A stretch of 64,000 bases of DNA, from contig NZ_JADNBB010000005.1 in the NCBI RefSeq assembly GCF_015550595.1, forward strand, positions 62,001 through 126,000. Reading direction: 5' to 3'. The stretch is from Parabacteroides goldsteinii. Lineage in GTDB: Bacteria; Bacteroidota; Bacteroidia; Bacteroidales; Tannerellaceae. Positions 43,476-52,038 of the stretch are shown in pieces. The notes below the pieces were generated by a model. It was not told the origin of the DNA and did not search any database. It worked only from the letters and a program-made list of their open reading frames with translations. The position numbers were made by a program, and so were the translations under genes. The number at the start of each line of letters is the position of its first letter. Within the stretch, counting starts at the first letter, position 1.

Positions 43476-45071
43476 ATGCTAAATAGAAAACTATATAAAA
43501 ATATATCAGTTGTAGCATTGGGCGCAGCCTTTATTTCGCTACCCCTATTCAGTGCTTGTGAAAGCGATGTGGTGGATCTGTCTCCGGTCGATAAATTCTC
43601 CGATTTGACAGCTTACGGTACTCCGGCACGATGTGAGTTATCTATGATCGGAGCTTATGATGCAGCCCAGTGTGGTATGTATATTAACTCCACTAATGGT
43701 TGGCAACGTGGTTATCCATTTGGGGCTGCCAGTATACAACAAGGAGAAATGAGAGGTGAAGATATGAACCTGACGGCCGTATTTTACGATTACACCTATT
43801 CAGCGACCTACAATTTGTCTACAGCGAATAATGTCGCTATGTGGGAAACCTCTTTTGAGGCTATAAACCGTTATAATACAGTGTATGCAGGTCAGGAATA
43901 TGCCGGTAGCAATGGTATACTCGATGAAGCGACAGCCAATCAATATAAAGGCGAATGTCTGTTTTTGCGTGCCTTGACATACCATAATTTAATGATTCAT
44001 TATGCACTTCCTTACAATGTGGATGGTAATAATAATTATGGTATGCCCCTTTATACTACGGCAATTAATACACCGGAAGCTATTCAGGAAGCATTACAGA
44101 TTGGCCGTTCGACAGTTGCCGAAACATATGCGCAAATCCTTAAAGATCTGGATGATGCAGAACGATTATTGCCGGAGGTTGTCACTGCTGGTAAGATATC
44201 CCGTGCATCTAAAGGGGCAGCTATTGCTTTAAAGACCCGTGTTTACTTGCATATGCGGAATTGGGCTAAAGTTATCGAAGAAGCTGAAAAACTGGAAGGC
44301 GGACGTTTCCAACTGGAATCAGACCCGGTTACCCCATTTACTTCAAGTGCCGATAACAAAGAATCCGTTTTCTCGATCGAAAATAGTACGGAAGATAATC
44401 CGGATGTTAATGGCTCTTTAGGTCAGATGATGTCGGGACGTGACGGAGGACGCGCAATTATAACGTCATCTCCTACCGTTTATAACTCCAAATACTGGAC
44501 GAAAGACGACAAGCGTCGTAACTTGTTATTATATCGTGAATCCGACAAATATTATTTCTGTGATAAATACCAGGATCCAACTTCTCAGGATGCATGGGCT
44601 CCGATTCTCCGTTATTCAGAAGTGCTTCTGAATGAGGCAGAAGCTGCAGCACGTAGTAACAATAAGACATTGGCTCTCGAAAAATTGAACGAAGTGCGCG
44701 ACAGATCACTGGCAAATCCGGCACAGGAAAGTTATAAGGCTTCAGATTTCACTGATACCAAAGCCCTGTTAGAAGCTATTCTTTGGGAACGTCGTATTGA
44801 ATTCCACGGTGAAGGTCGTCGTTGGGAAGATATTCATCGTCTCGCAAATGATGATCTATTCCCTTCCGGTGGTATCCCTGCTAAAATTGAATACAACAAC
44901 AGCAAGGGCGTAGGTGCATTCGTTGTAAACGGAGAAGTAAAATCTGAATGGTATAGTTCCAGCAAAAAGTTTATTCCTTATACTGATAAACGTTTTATCT
45001 GGCCTATTCCGTTAAACGATATTTTAAGAAATCCGACATTAGCAAAACAGCAAAATGCTGGCTGGGAATAA
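43476..45071 (+). CDS. SusD/RagB-family lipoprotein of cassette 1
   Basis: 531 residues. Signal peptide with lipobox at LFSAC (about residue 27), then ESDVVDLSP. SusD-family helices include FEAINRYNTVYAG, KGECLFLRALTYHNLMIHYALPY and the C-terminal RYSEVLLNEAEAAARSNNKTLALEKLNEVRDRS with ILWERRIEFHGEGRRWEDIHRL, the classic RagB/SusD pattern. It has a complete signal and start, but no promoter of its own is evident; it would be translated only when cassette 1 receives the head. Confidence 0.93.
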   Translation: MLNRKLYKNISVVALGAAFISLPLFSACESDVVDLSPVDKFSDLTAYGTPARCELSMIGAYDAAQCGMYINSTNGWQRGYPFGAASIQQGEMRGEDMNLTAVFYDYTYSATYNLSTANNVAMWETSFEAINRYNTVYAGQEYAGSNGILDEATANQYKGECLFLRALTYHNLMIHYALPYNVDGNNNYGMPLYTTAINTPEAIQEALQIGRSTVAETYAQILKDLDDAERLLPEVVTAGKISRASKGAAIALKTRVYLHMRNWAKVIEEAEKLEGGRFQLESDPVTPFTSSADNKESVFSIENSTEDNPDVNGSLGQMMSGRDGGRAIITSSPTVYNSKYWTKDDKRRNLLLYRESDKYYFCDKYQDPTSQDAWAPILRYSEVLLNEAEAAARSNNKTLALEKLNEVRDRSLANPAQESYKASDFTDTKALLEAILWERRIEFHGEGRRWEDIHRLANDDLFPSGGIPAKIEYNNSKGVGAFVVNGEVKSEWYSSSKKFIPYTDKRFIWPIPLNDILRNPTLAKQQNAGWE

Positions 45072-45090
45072 AAGGATTTTTCATAAAAGG

Positions 45091-45134
45091 AGTGAACCCT
45101 GGTAGTCATCTTAGACTTGGGGTTCACTTTTTTT
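45091..45134 (+). terminator. Terminator of cassette 1
   Basis: AGTGAACCC (45091-45099) pairs with GGGTTCACT (45120-45128), followed by a T7 run. It lies 19 bp after the SusD stop. Confidence 0.8.
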
Positions 45135-45907
45135 CAGGCTATATTAATAATGTTGAACTACTTTTTTATCGGATATCAAAATGATAATTTAACATTGGTT
45201 TGCAGGGAGCATACGAGCTCCTGGTTGAGATTGTTTTCATACAGGCCATTCTGCGTGAGTTTTGAAATGGCATATACACTGAGTGAGTTTGTTATTTCTG
45301 TAAAAAAGGAATAAATATGTAGACAAAACGAGTTTTGTGTTTTCAAATTATCTATATTGGTGCATTTTTGGCACTTTGTTTTATTTATTATTTTGTAGCT
45401 TCCAGGGCTGATGAGGTGTTGTTTAGCATATAAAATCAATCTTTTAACAGGCTATTTTCTCGAAATCCGGACTCCTTTTTGCGTAAATCTCGCTTTAAAC
45501 GGATCTCAATTTCGTTTAAACAGAAATTATTTTCGTTTAAAACGAAGTTGAAGTTTGTTTAAAACGAACTTTCGAGATTGTATTTTGAAATATTTGTGTT
45601 AAAATATGTGTGTTCTCATTTTCTGGAAGAGGATTTATGCGTGATGTATGTGTTTTTGATTTATCTTATATAGCATCAAAATAACATTGATATTTGTGTA
45701 TAAAAATCAATATGTTATTTCAGGCAAGTGTTTTTCCATTTGTTTGCGGAAATACATGAACTCTATCCTTTTGCTTTTTTGTTTCCGTGCAATTTTCATT
45801 AGAATTACTCTTTTATAAAGGATGTAATTAAATGATTTGAAATAGATCGGTTTCAAATTTGTTGGTTAGGTTTATTATATTTATCTTTGTTTTAATCAAA
45901 AATACAG
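45135..45907. repeat. Gene-free region with four TTTAAAC motifs at 21-bp spacing
   Basis: No coding frame supported. TTTAAA(A)C occurs at 45494, 45515, 45536 and 45558, spaced 21, 21 and 22 bp, most within CGTTTAAA(A)CGAA-like half-palindromes and flanked by TCTCG/CGAGA. The promoter of the ATPase gene lies at the right end: -33 TTTG (45859-45862) and -7 TATCTTTG (45883-45890), 20 bp apart. Confidence 0.55.
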
Positions 45908-47059
45908 ATGAATATGAATACTCCCTTTGTTTATGGTCGTATAGCAGATAAGGAGAACTTCACGGACAGAGATCAGGAAGTGAAGTTACTTACTCAAAAC
46001 TTCAATAGCCTGGTTAATACCGTCATTATCTCTCCCCGTAGATGGGGAAAAACATCTTTGGTCAACAAAACGGCGCAATTATTGCTCAGTTCAAGTAAAG
46101 ACTTTTATATCTGTCAGGTTGATATTTTCAATTGTCGCACAGAAGAAGAGTTTTATGTCGCTTTAGCGAATGCGCTCTTGAAAGTATCGACTTCTGCCTG
46201 GGAAGAATTCGTTTCCGGAGTGAAAAAATACCTCGGACGGATGGCTCCTATAATTTCCATGTCTGACACCAGTCAAACTTATGAGTTATCATTTGGTATA
46301 AACTTCAAGGATAACAAGATGAGTTATGATGAGATACTGGATTTGCCCCAGGTGATAGCGAATGACACAGGTAAGAAAATAATTGTTTGCATTGATGAAT
46401 TTCAGAATATCAACGAATATGAAGACTCTTTGGCTTTCCAACGAAAATTGCGCGCCCATTGGCAGAAGCAAACCTCTGTTTGTTATTGCCTCTACGGAAG
46501 TAAAAGGCATATGCTTCTGGATATCTTCAATGATTATAGTATGCCTTTTTATAAGTTCGGTGATATATTATTTTTACATAAAATAGGCAGGCTTGATTGG
46601 ATAACGTTTATATCCAGGCGTTTTACCGATACGGGAAAAGAGATTTCTGAAAATTTATGCGATAAAATAGCTGCTAAGGTAAAAGATCATCCGTATTATG
46701 TCCAACAGTTGAGCCAGCAAGTTTGGTTACGCACAAAAAAGAAATGCACCGAAGATATAATAAATGAGGCGTTTTTAAGTCTGACAGGCCAACTCAGCCT
46801 TCTTTTTGCCAATATTATAGATACGTTGACATCTAAACAAATCAACTTTTTATTGGCTGTGGCGGAAGGTGTTGTCAATTTCTCATCCAAAGATGTACTT
46901 ACTAAATATAAATTGGGAACTTCTGCGAATATAAAGAATTTGAGAAAAGCTACATTAGAAAAAGATCTGATAGATATTTTACCCGGGAATATAACAGAAC
47001 TTCAGGATCCGGTTTTTGAATATTGGCTTAAAAATATTTATACAGGCTCGTTAAAATAA
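45908..47059 (+). CDS. ATP-binding protein of the archaeal-ATPase (AAA-like) family, inside the shufflon
   Basis: 383 residues. Walker A is PRRWGKTSL (about 42-50), Walker B KIIVCIDEFQNI, followed by a sensor-like LYGSKRHMLLDIF and HPYYVQQLSQQVW. The C-terminal part (from about 285) is a winged-helix-like domain. Such stand-alone P-loop proteins are common in Bacteroidales and of unknown function. Unlike the silent SusC genes it has its own strong promoter 17 bp upstream, so it should be expressed in any orientation. It lies between cassettes 1 and 2 and would be carried along by inversions reaching cassette 2 or 3. No link to the recombination is shown. Confidence 0.85.
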   Translation: MNMNTPFVYGRIADKENFTDRDQEVKLLTQNFNSLVNTVIISPRRWGKTSLVNKTAQLLLSSSKDFYICQVDIFNCRTEEEFYVALANALLKVSTSAWEEFVSGVKKYLGRMAPIISMSDTSQTYELSFGINFKDNKMSYDEILDLPQVIANDTGKKIIVCIDEFQNINEYEDSLAFQRKLRAHWQKQTSVCYCLYGSKRHMLLDIFNDYSMPFYKFGDILFLHKIGRLDWITFISRRFTDTGKEISENLCDKIAAKVKDHPYYVQQLSQQVWLRTKKKCTEDIINEAFLSLTGQLSLLFANIIDTLTSKQINFLLAVAEGVVNFSSKDVLTKYKLGTSANIKNLRKATLEKDLIDILPGNITELQDPVFEYWLKNIYTGSLK

Positions 47060-47080
47060 TATCTTTTATTCCTTTTTCAG

Positions 47081-47275
47081 GGTAGAATTTGAGTATTTAT
47101 TTCAATAATATTTGAATTCTGCCTTTTTTATTATTGCAACATTAAACGCCTGATTAGCAGTGTTGTATATACGGTGTTTTCTTTTGCTTATTAATTAAAA
47201 ATAGAATCTTATTTGATCTTAAGCGGCTCACGAATAGCATTAACTGCTTGAATAACAGAGAATTAGAAAATGCGT
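47081..47275 (+). repeat. Conserved leader upstream of cassette 2 core
   Basis: About 195 bp before the core, beginning GGTAGAATTTGAGTATTT and containing CCTTTTTTATTA and TTGTATATA. It matches the region 51823-52018 before cassette 3 along its length at the same distance from the core. No signal peptide or start of a SusC gene is encoded. Confidence 0.6.
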
Positions 47276-50122
47276 AGTTCTGCAAAGACTCTGGTGGTTT
47301 CATACGTAGGTATGGAAACTCAGGAGATCTCTGTTAAACCCCAGATTAGAGTGCTTTTACAAACCTCCAGCCAGGCATTGGAGGAAGTGATGGTTGTTGC
47401 CTATGGCACTGCTAAAAAAGCCTCTTTTACAGGTTCTGCAAAAGCCGTTAATGCTGAAGAAATTGTATCTGGTTCAAAAGAATCTCTGGATAAAGCATTA
47501 GCAGGTAAATTGACAGGTGTACGTGTAACTACTACTACAGGTGATCCAGGTTCTCCTGGTGAGATCAACATTCGTGGTGTTGGGTCCATCAGTGCGTCAA
47601 AGTCGCCTCTGTATGTAATAGATGGCGTTCCTGTTAAAAATGATAGCGATATGAGCTATTATGGTAAAACATCCAGCATCCTTAGTTCTTTAAATCCGGA
47701 TGACATTGAAAACATGACAGTGTTGAAAGATGCTGCTGCTGCTTCTTTGTATGGATCACGTGCCGCTAACGGTGTAATTATTATTACTACTAAATCCGGT
47801 AAAAAAGGAAAAACAAAAGTTTCCTATACAGGTGAAGTTGGATGGTCTAATATGGCTGTAAAACAGTTTGTTCCTATGACTGCCAGTCAAATACTAGAAT
47901 ACGGCAAAGAAGCATTGTCGAACTATTACATTTTGAATGGAGATGCCACCAATCGTGATGAAGCATACGCTATCATTGATTCAGAAGGTGATATGGCTTC
48001 TTTCTTTAATGATCCTTCCGGTAAGACTGATACTAATTGGAGAGATGAAGTGTATCGCACAGCATTGACTCAAGATCATCAGGTTGCAATTAGCGGCGGA
48101 GCGGATAAGACACAATTCTATGTAGGATTCGGCTACAACAAGTCTGAAGGTATTGTTATTGGAACAGATTTTGAACGTTTAACAGGCCGTTTAAACTTAG
48201 ATCATCAAGTAAATGATTGGTTGAGTTTTGGTGTTAAGCAATCTATCGCTTATTCTAAACAGGCTGGTGGTCGTGACCAAGGTAGCCAAGAGCAAGGGAT
48301 TGGAACATCGTCTCCTCTTAGTTTGGTATTCTCTTCCGATCCGACAGCTCCGGTAAAGAATCCTGATGGAAGTTATAACGAAAATGCCAATTGGGGAGCA
48401 GCTTCCAATCCTCATTTAATGCTGGGTATCGATCAATGGATCAAATCCAAAACAATGCGTAGTTTGACAAATGCAGATGTTCAGGTGAAACTTTCTGATA
48501 AAGTTACTTTCAAAAGTATTTTAGGTTATGACTTCATCGATACAAAACACTTCGAATATTGGAGTCCGAACAGTGTGGATGGTGAATCTGTTAAGGGGTT
48601 AGGCTCACGTTACAATTATGAAAACCGTAATTTGACAAGTTCTTCCACTTTGCGCTATGCAAACTTGTGGAATGATGTACATTCATTCGATGTATTGGGC
48701 GGATTTGAAGTTGAAAATCAACAGTTGACAAACATAATAGCTACCGCTAAACAATACTCGACCGATAAATTGCCTGAATTAGGTAACGGACAGCCTGATA
48801 ACGCTTACAGTAATGTATATGAATCCGGACTAGTTTCTTACCTGGCAACTGCAAACTACAATTATGACAACAGATATTATTTATCTGCCAGTTTTCGTCG
48901 GGATGGTTCTTCCCGTTTAGGTGCTGATAATCGTTGGGCTAACTTCTGGTCTGTATCAGGTGCTTGGAGAATCAATAAAGACTTCCTGAAAGATAACGAT
49001 CTGTTTTCTGATTTGAAATTACGTCTCTCTTATGGTACGAATGGTAACTTGCCTAGCGATTATTATGCAAACTTAGCTTTGTATTCATTCAGTTCAGGAT
49101 ATGGTCCTTCTTCTGCTATCTATTGGGATCAGGCCGGAAATACTAAATTAGGCTGGGAAAAATCTCAGAACTTTAATATTGGTTTGGATTGGAATATGTA
49201 TCAACGCGTAAATCTAACAGTTGAATATTATAATAAAAAGACAACCGATCTTTTATTTAAAGTTCCTACCTCTATTGTAACTGGTTTTGAAAACAACTGG
49301 CAAAATTTAGGAGAATTAAAAAATAGTGGCCTTGAAATAGAAGTAAATTCGCAGAATATTAAAAACAACGATTTCTCTTGGGATACGAACTTCAACTTGA
49401 CTTATCAAAAAGTAAAGATCAATAAGCTTCCTGACGGCAAAGACATCCAATATGGCGATGGAGAAATGTATTTACATCGCGAAGGAGAATCAATGTATAC
49501 GTTCTATCTGCCGGAATGGAAAGGGGTTAACCCGGAAACCGGATTAGGTGAATTCTGGAAGGATCCGGAAGATCATAGCAAAGGCGTAGTTAATTACTAC
49601 TCAGAAGCAGAAAAAGGTATTGTAGGAAAAGCTGTACCTGATGTAATCGGAGGTATGACGAATACTTTCAAATATCGTGATTTTGATTTATCATTCCTGA
49701 TCACTTACCAGTTTGGCGGTGATATGTTTGATTATCCTGGATATTTTTTCCATCATGATGGATTAAGACTCGGTTCGTTTAATGTTGAAAACGATGTAGC
49801 CGGCAATTACTGGAAAAATCCGGGTGACGTAGTCGATTATCCTAAGCCTATATATGCCAATCCATATCGTTCAGATCGTTTCTCAAGCAGAACTATTGTA
49901 TCTTCTGATAATATCCGTATGCGTGAGATCACTTTGGGTTATAATATTCCGGTATGGAAAAATGTATTCAACAACCTGAGAGTCTATTTCCGGGCAAATA
50001 ATCCGTTTATGATCTGGTCTAAGTGTGATCGTGTAGATCCTGATGTGCCATTGAATGGTTATCGTCAAACAGATACACCTCCTACCAAAAGTTTTGTTTT
50101 TGGTGTTAATATCACTTTATAA
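47270..50122 (+). CDS. Silent SusC cassette 2, headless
   Basis: 950 codons; the ATG at 47270 is two codons before the core and has no signal peptide, so it is unlikely to be a working start. Protein begins SSAKTLVVSYVGMETQ, plug motif AAAASLYGSRAANGVIIITTKSG, barrel ending KSFVFGVNITL. Joined to the constant head it would be about 1013 residues. Reading frame is intact throughout. Followed 17 bp later by its SusD gene. Confidence 0.9.
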   Translation: MRSSAKTLVVSYVGMETQEISVKPQIRVLLQTSSQALEEVMVVAYGTAKKASFTGSAKAVNAEEIVSGSKESLDKALAGKLTGVRVTTTTGDPGSPGEINIRGVGSISASKSPLYVIDGVPVKNDSDMSYYGKTSSILSSLNPDDIENMTVLKDAAAASLYGSRAANGVIIITTKSGKKGKTKVSYTGEVGWSNMAVKQFVPMTASQILEYGKEALSNYYILNGDATNRDEAYAIIDSEGDMASFFNDPSGKTDTNWRDEVYRTALTQDHQVAISGGADKTQFYVGFGYNKSEGIVIGTDFERLTGRLNLDHQVNDWLSFGVKQSIAYSKQAGGRDQGSQEQGIGTSSPLSLVFSSDPTAPVKNPDGSYNENANWGAASNPHLMLGIDQWIKSKTMRSLTNADVQVKLSDKVTFKSILGYDFIDTKHFEYWSPNSVDGESVKGLGSRYNYENRNLTSSSTLRYANLWNDVHSFDVLGGFEVENQQLTNIIATAKQYSTDKLPELGNGQPDNAYSNVYESGLVSYLATANYNYDNRYYLSASFRRDGSSRLGADNRWANFWSVSGAWRINKDFLKDNDLFSDLKLRLSYGTNGNLPSDYYANLALYSFSSGYGPSSAIYWDQAGNTKLGWEKSQNFNIGLDWNMYQRVNLTVEYYNKKTTDLLFKVPTSIVTGFENNWQNLGELKNSGLEIEVNSQNIKNNDFSWDTNFNLTYQKVKINKLPDGKDIQYGDGEMYLHREGESMYTFYLPEWKGVNPETGLGEFWKDPEDHSKGVVNYYSEAEKGIVGKAVPDVIGGMTNTFKYRDFDLSFLITYQFGGDMFDYPGYFFHHDGLRLGSFNVENDVAGNYWKNPGDVVDYPKPIYANPYRSDRFSSRTIVSSDNIRMREITLGYNIPVWKNVFNNLRVYFRANNPFMIWSKCDRVDPDVPLNGYRQTDTPPTKSFVFGVNITL
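47276..47295 (+). repeat. Recombination core of silent cassette 2
   Basis: AGTTCTGCAAAGACTCTGGT, identical over 20 bp to the head-gene core, opposite orientation, same reading frame. Confidence 0.85.
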
Positions 50123-50139
50123 TCTAATTAAAACAGGGA

Positions 50140-51513
50140 ATGAATATGAAAAAAATATATTTGGTTAGTTTAGCATTTATGCTGTTGGGCACAGCCTGTG
50201 ACGATGTTTTAGAGAAAACACCAGGAACAAGCCTGCCGGTAGATGAAGCTATTACTTCCGTCGATGATTTACAAAATGCAGTAAATGGTGTCTATGCTTA
50301 TCAGGCAACAGAAGTAGGCTCGTATGGTGCGGATTTTACTTTATTTGCCGATCTGCGTGGCGGTGATTTTCAATCTATATCTACTGTGAATCACGCTGGT
50401 CCTATGTACCGTTATCAACTGGATAAAAACCATTCTTTGGTGTTCAGTTTTTATAAGGTATTCTATGTGTCTCTGGCAAGAATTAACAGTGTTTTAGCTG
50501 CTTCGGAAAATTTAGAAGGAGATATTACTAATCTTCAAGGGGAATTGTATGCAATGCGTGCTTTGTATCATTTTGATCTGGCTCGACTGTTTGCAAAGTT
50601 ACCGACAACAGGAGATATGAATGGGTTGGGAGTCGTATTGTCTGATAATGTTTTTGAAACCAGTTATATTGGTGAAAGAGCGACCTTGCAGGCTACTTAC
50701 GATTTTATAATCAGCGACTTGAATAAAGCACTTCCTATGCTGACAAAGGATAAGGCTCAGGGACATATAAATTATTGGGCAGCCTTAGGTATCCGTGCAC
50801 GTGCTTATCTGTATCTGGGTAAATATGCTGAAGCATTGAATGATTGTAAGGAAATAATAGCATCTTCCCCTTATAAACTTTATTCTATAGATGAATATCT
50901 TTCTGTTTGGGATAAAGAAGGAACAAATGAAGCTATGTTTGAAATACTGACAACTTCCATTTATAATGCTCAACGTAACTCTATCGGTTATTATACACAT
51001 GCAAAAGGCTATGGAGAATGTGCATTCACAGAAAGTTTTAAAGCCGAATTTGATGCTCGTCCAAATGATATCAGAACACAGCTTATTGCAGAAGAGTCTG
51101 ATAATGGCTATACTGGATTCTATCCGCAAAAATATAAAGGGCGTGACGGACAAATTTATGTGAACAATCCAAAAGTGATTCGTTTGTCTGAAGTTTATCT
51201 TATTGCTGCAGAATGTGCTTTGAAAGAAGGTAATGCCGGAGAAGCTGCTCGGTATATTAATACGCTCCGTCAGAATCGTATAGCCGGTTATGTAGATGTG
51301 ACTTCCGTTACATTGGATGATATATTAATGGAAAGACGTTTAGAGCTGTTTACAGAAGGACATACTTCCTGGGATTATTGGAGAAATGGAAAATCAGTAA
51401 ATAATAAGTTTGCAGGAGAAATCAAAGCAGACGATTATCGTACAATTCTTCCTATGCCTATGACTGAAATAAATGTATCTGGTGGAAAGTTACAACAAAA
51501 CCCTAATTATTAG
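50140..51513 (+). CDS. SusD/RagB-family lipoprotein of cassette 2
   Basis: 457 residues (ATG at 50146 also possible). Signal peptide with lipobox at LGTAC, followed by DDVLEKTPG. Typical family segments: LQGELYAMRALYHFDLARLFAKLP, NYWAALGIRARAYLYLGKYAEALNDCKEII, RLSEVYLIAAECALKEGNAGEAARYINTLRQNR and DDILMERRLELFTEGHTSWDYWR. Belongs to the cassette 2 SusC and is presumably silent with it. Confidence 0.93.
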   Translation: MNMKKIYLVSLAFMLLGTACDDVLEKTPGTSLPVDEAITSVDDLQNAVNGVYAYQATEVGSYGADFTLFADLRGGDFQSISTVNHAGPMYRYQLDKNHSLVFSFYKVFYVSLARINSVLAASENLEGDITNLQGELYAMRALYHFDLARLFAKLPTTGDMNGLGVVLSDNVFETSYIGERATLQATYDFIISDLNKALPMLTKDKAQGHINYWAALGIRARAYLYLGKYAEALNDCKEIIASSPYKLYSIDEYLSVWDKEGTNEAMFEILTTSIYNAQRNSIGYYTHAKGYGECAFTESFKAEFDARPNDIRTQLIAEESDNGYTGFYPQKYKGRDGQIYVNNPKVIRLSEVYLIAAECALKEGNAGEAARYINTLRQNRIAGYVDVTSVTLDDILMERRLELFTEGHTSWDYWRNGKSVNNKFAGEIKADDYRTILPMPMTEINVSGGKLQQNPNY

Positions 51514-51537
51514 CCAGACTATAATCTATAATATGAA

Positions 51538-51567
51538 GAGCCGCTTCTTTGAGGAGCGGCTTTTTTT
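51538..51567 (+). terminator. Terminator of cassette 2
   Basis: GAGCCGCT pairs with AGCGGCT across a short loop, followed by a T7 run, 24 bp after the SusD stop. Confidence 0.85.
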
Positions 51568-51822
51568 ATGAATGTAATTGAGTGATACCTACAATGAATT
51601 TATGTAATTTCATAAACTGGAAGATAGTTTAGATGCTTTTACCAAGTGCTATAAATGGGGAGGATTAAAAGCTAATTATCCCAAAATGATTATACAATGG
51701 ATGAGTTAGAAGGAAGTTCGTATGAAGGAATTAAACAAATTCCAATACGAAAGATTTTACGAGAATTCAAGTAGTTTTTCTATATTGCTTGCGTGGATAA
51801 ATGTTAATAATTCTGTTTTTGA
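51568..51822. other. AT-rich spacer between cassettes 2 and 3
   Basis: No gene, hairpin or promoter recognised. Short broken stretches of coding-like sequence occur near 51615-51710 with in-frame stops and may be a remnant of a lost gene. Confidence 0.3.
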
Positions 51823-52018
51823 GGTAGAAATTTGGTATTTTAAATTGAATATCAGATTTTACCTTTTTTATTAGCTTTCAATATTAATGTATTGATTATC
51901 AGTATTGTATATAGAGGTGGATTAAAATTAAAAGTTAAATTGAATATTGTTTTCTCAGGTAATATATATTTTCCCTTTAAATTTAATCTGCTGATTATTA
52001 GTATATTATGGAAAGCGT
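51823..52018 (+). repeat. Conserved leader upstream of cassette 3 core
   Basis: Counterpart of 47081-47275, beginning GGTAGAAATTTGGTATTT, with CCTTTTTTATTA and TTGTATATA at the same distances from the core. Suggests the two cassettes arose by duplication together with their upstream DNA. Confidence 0.6.
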
Positions 52019-52038
52019 AGTTCTGCAAAGACTCTGGT
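52019..52038 (+). repeat. Recombination core of silent cassette 3
   Basis: AGTTCTGCAAAGACTCTGGT. The match to the head gene continues without a mismatch for 47 bp in total, the longest among the silent cassettes. Confidence 0.85.
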
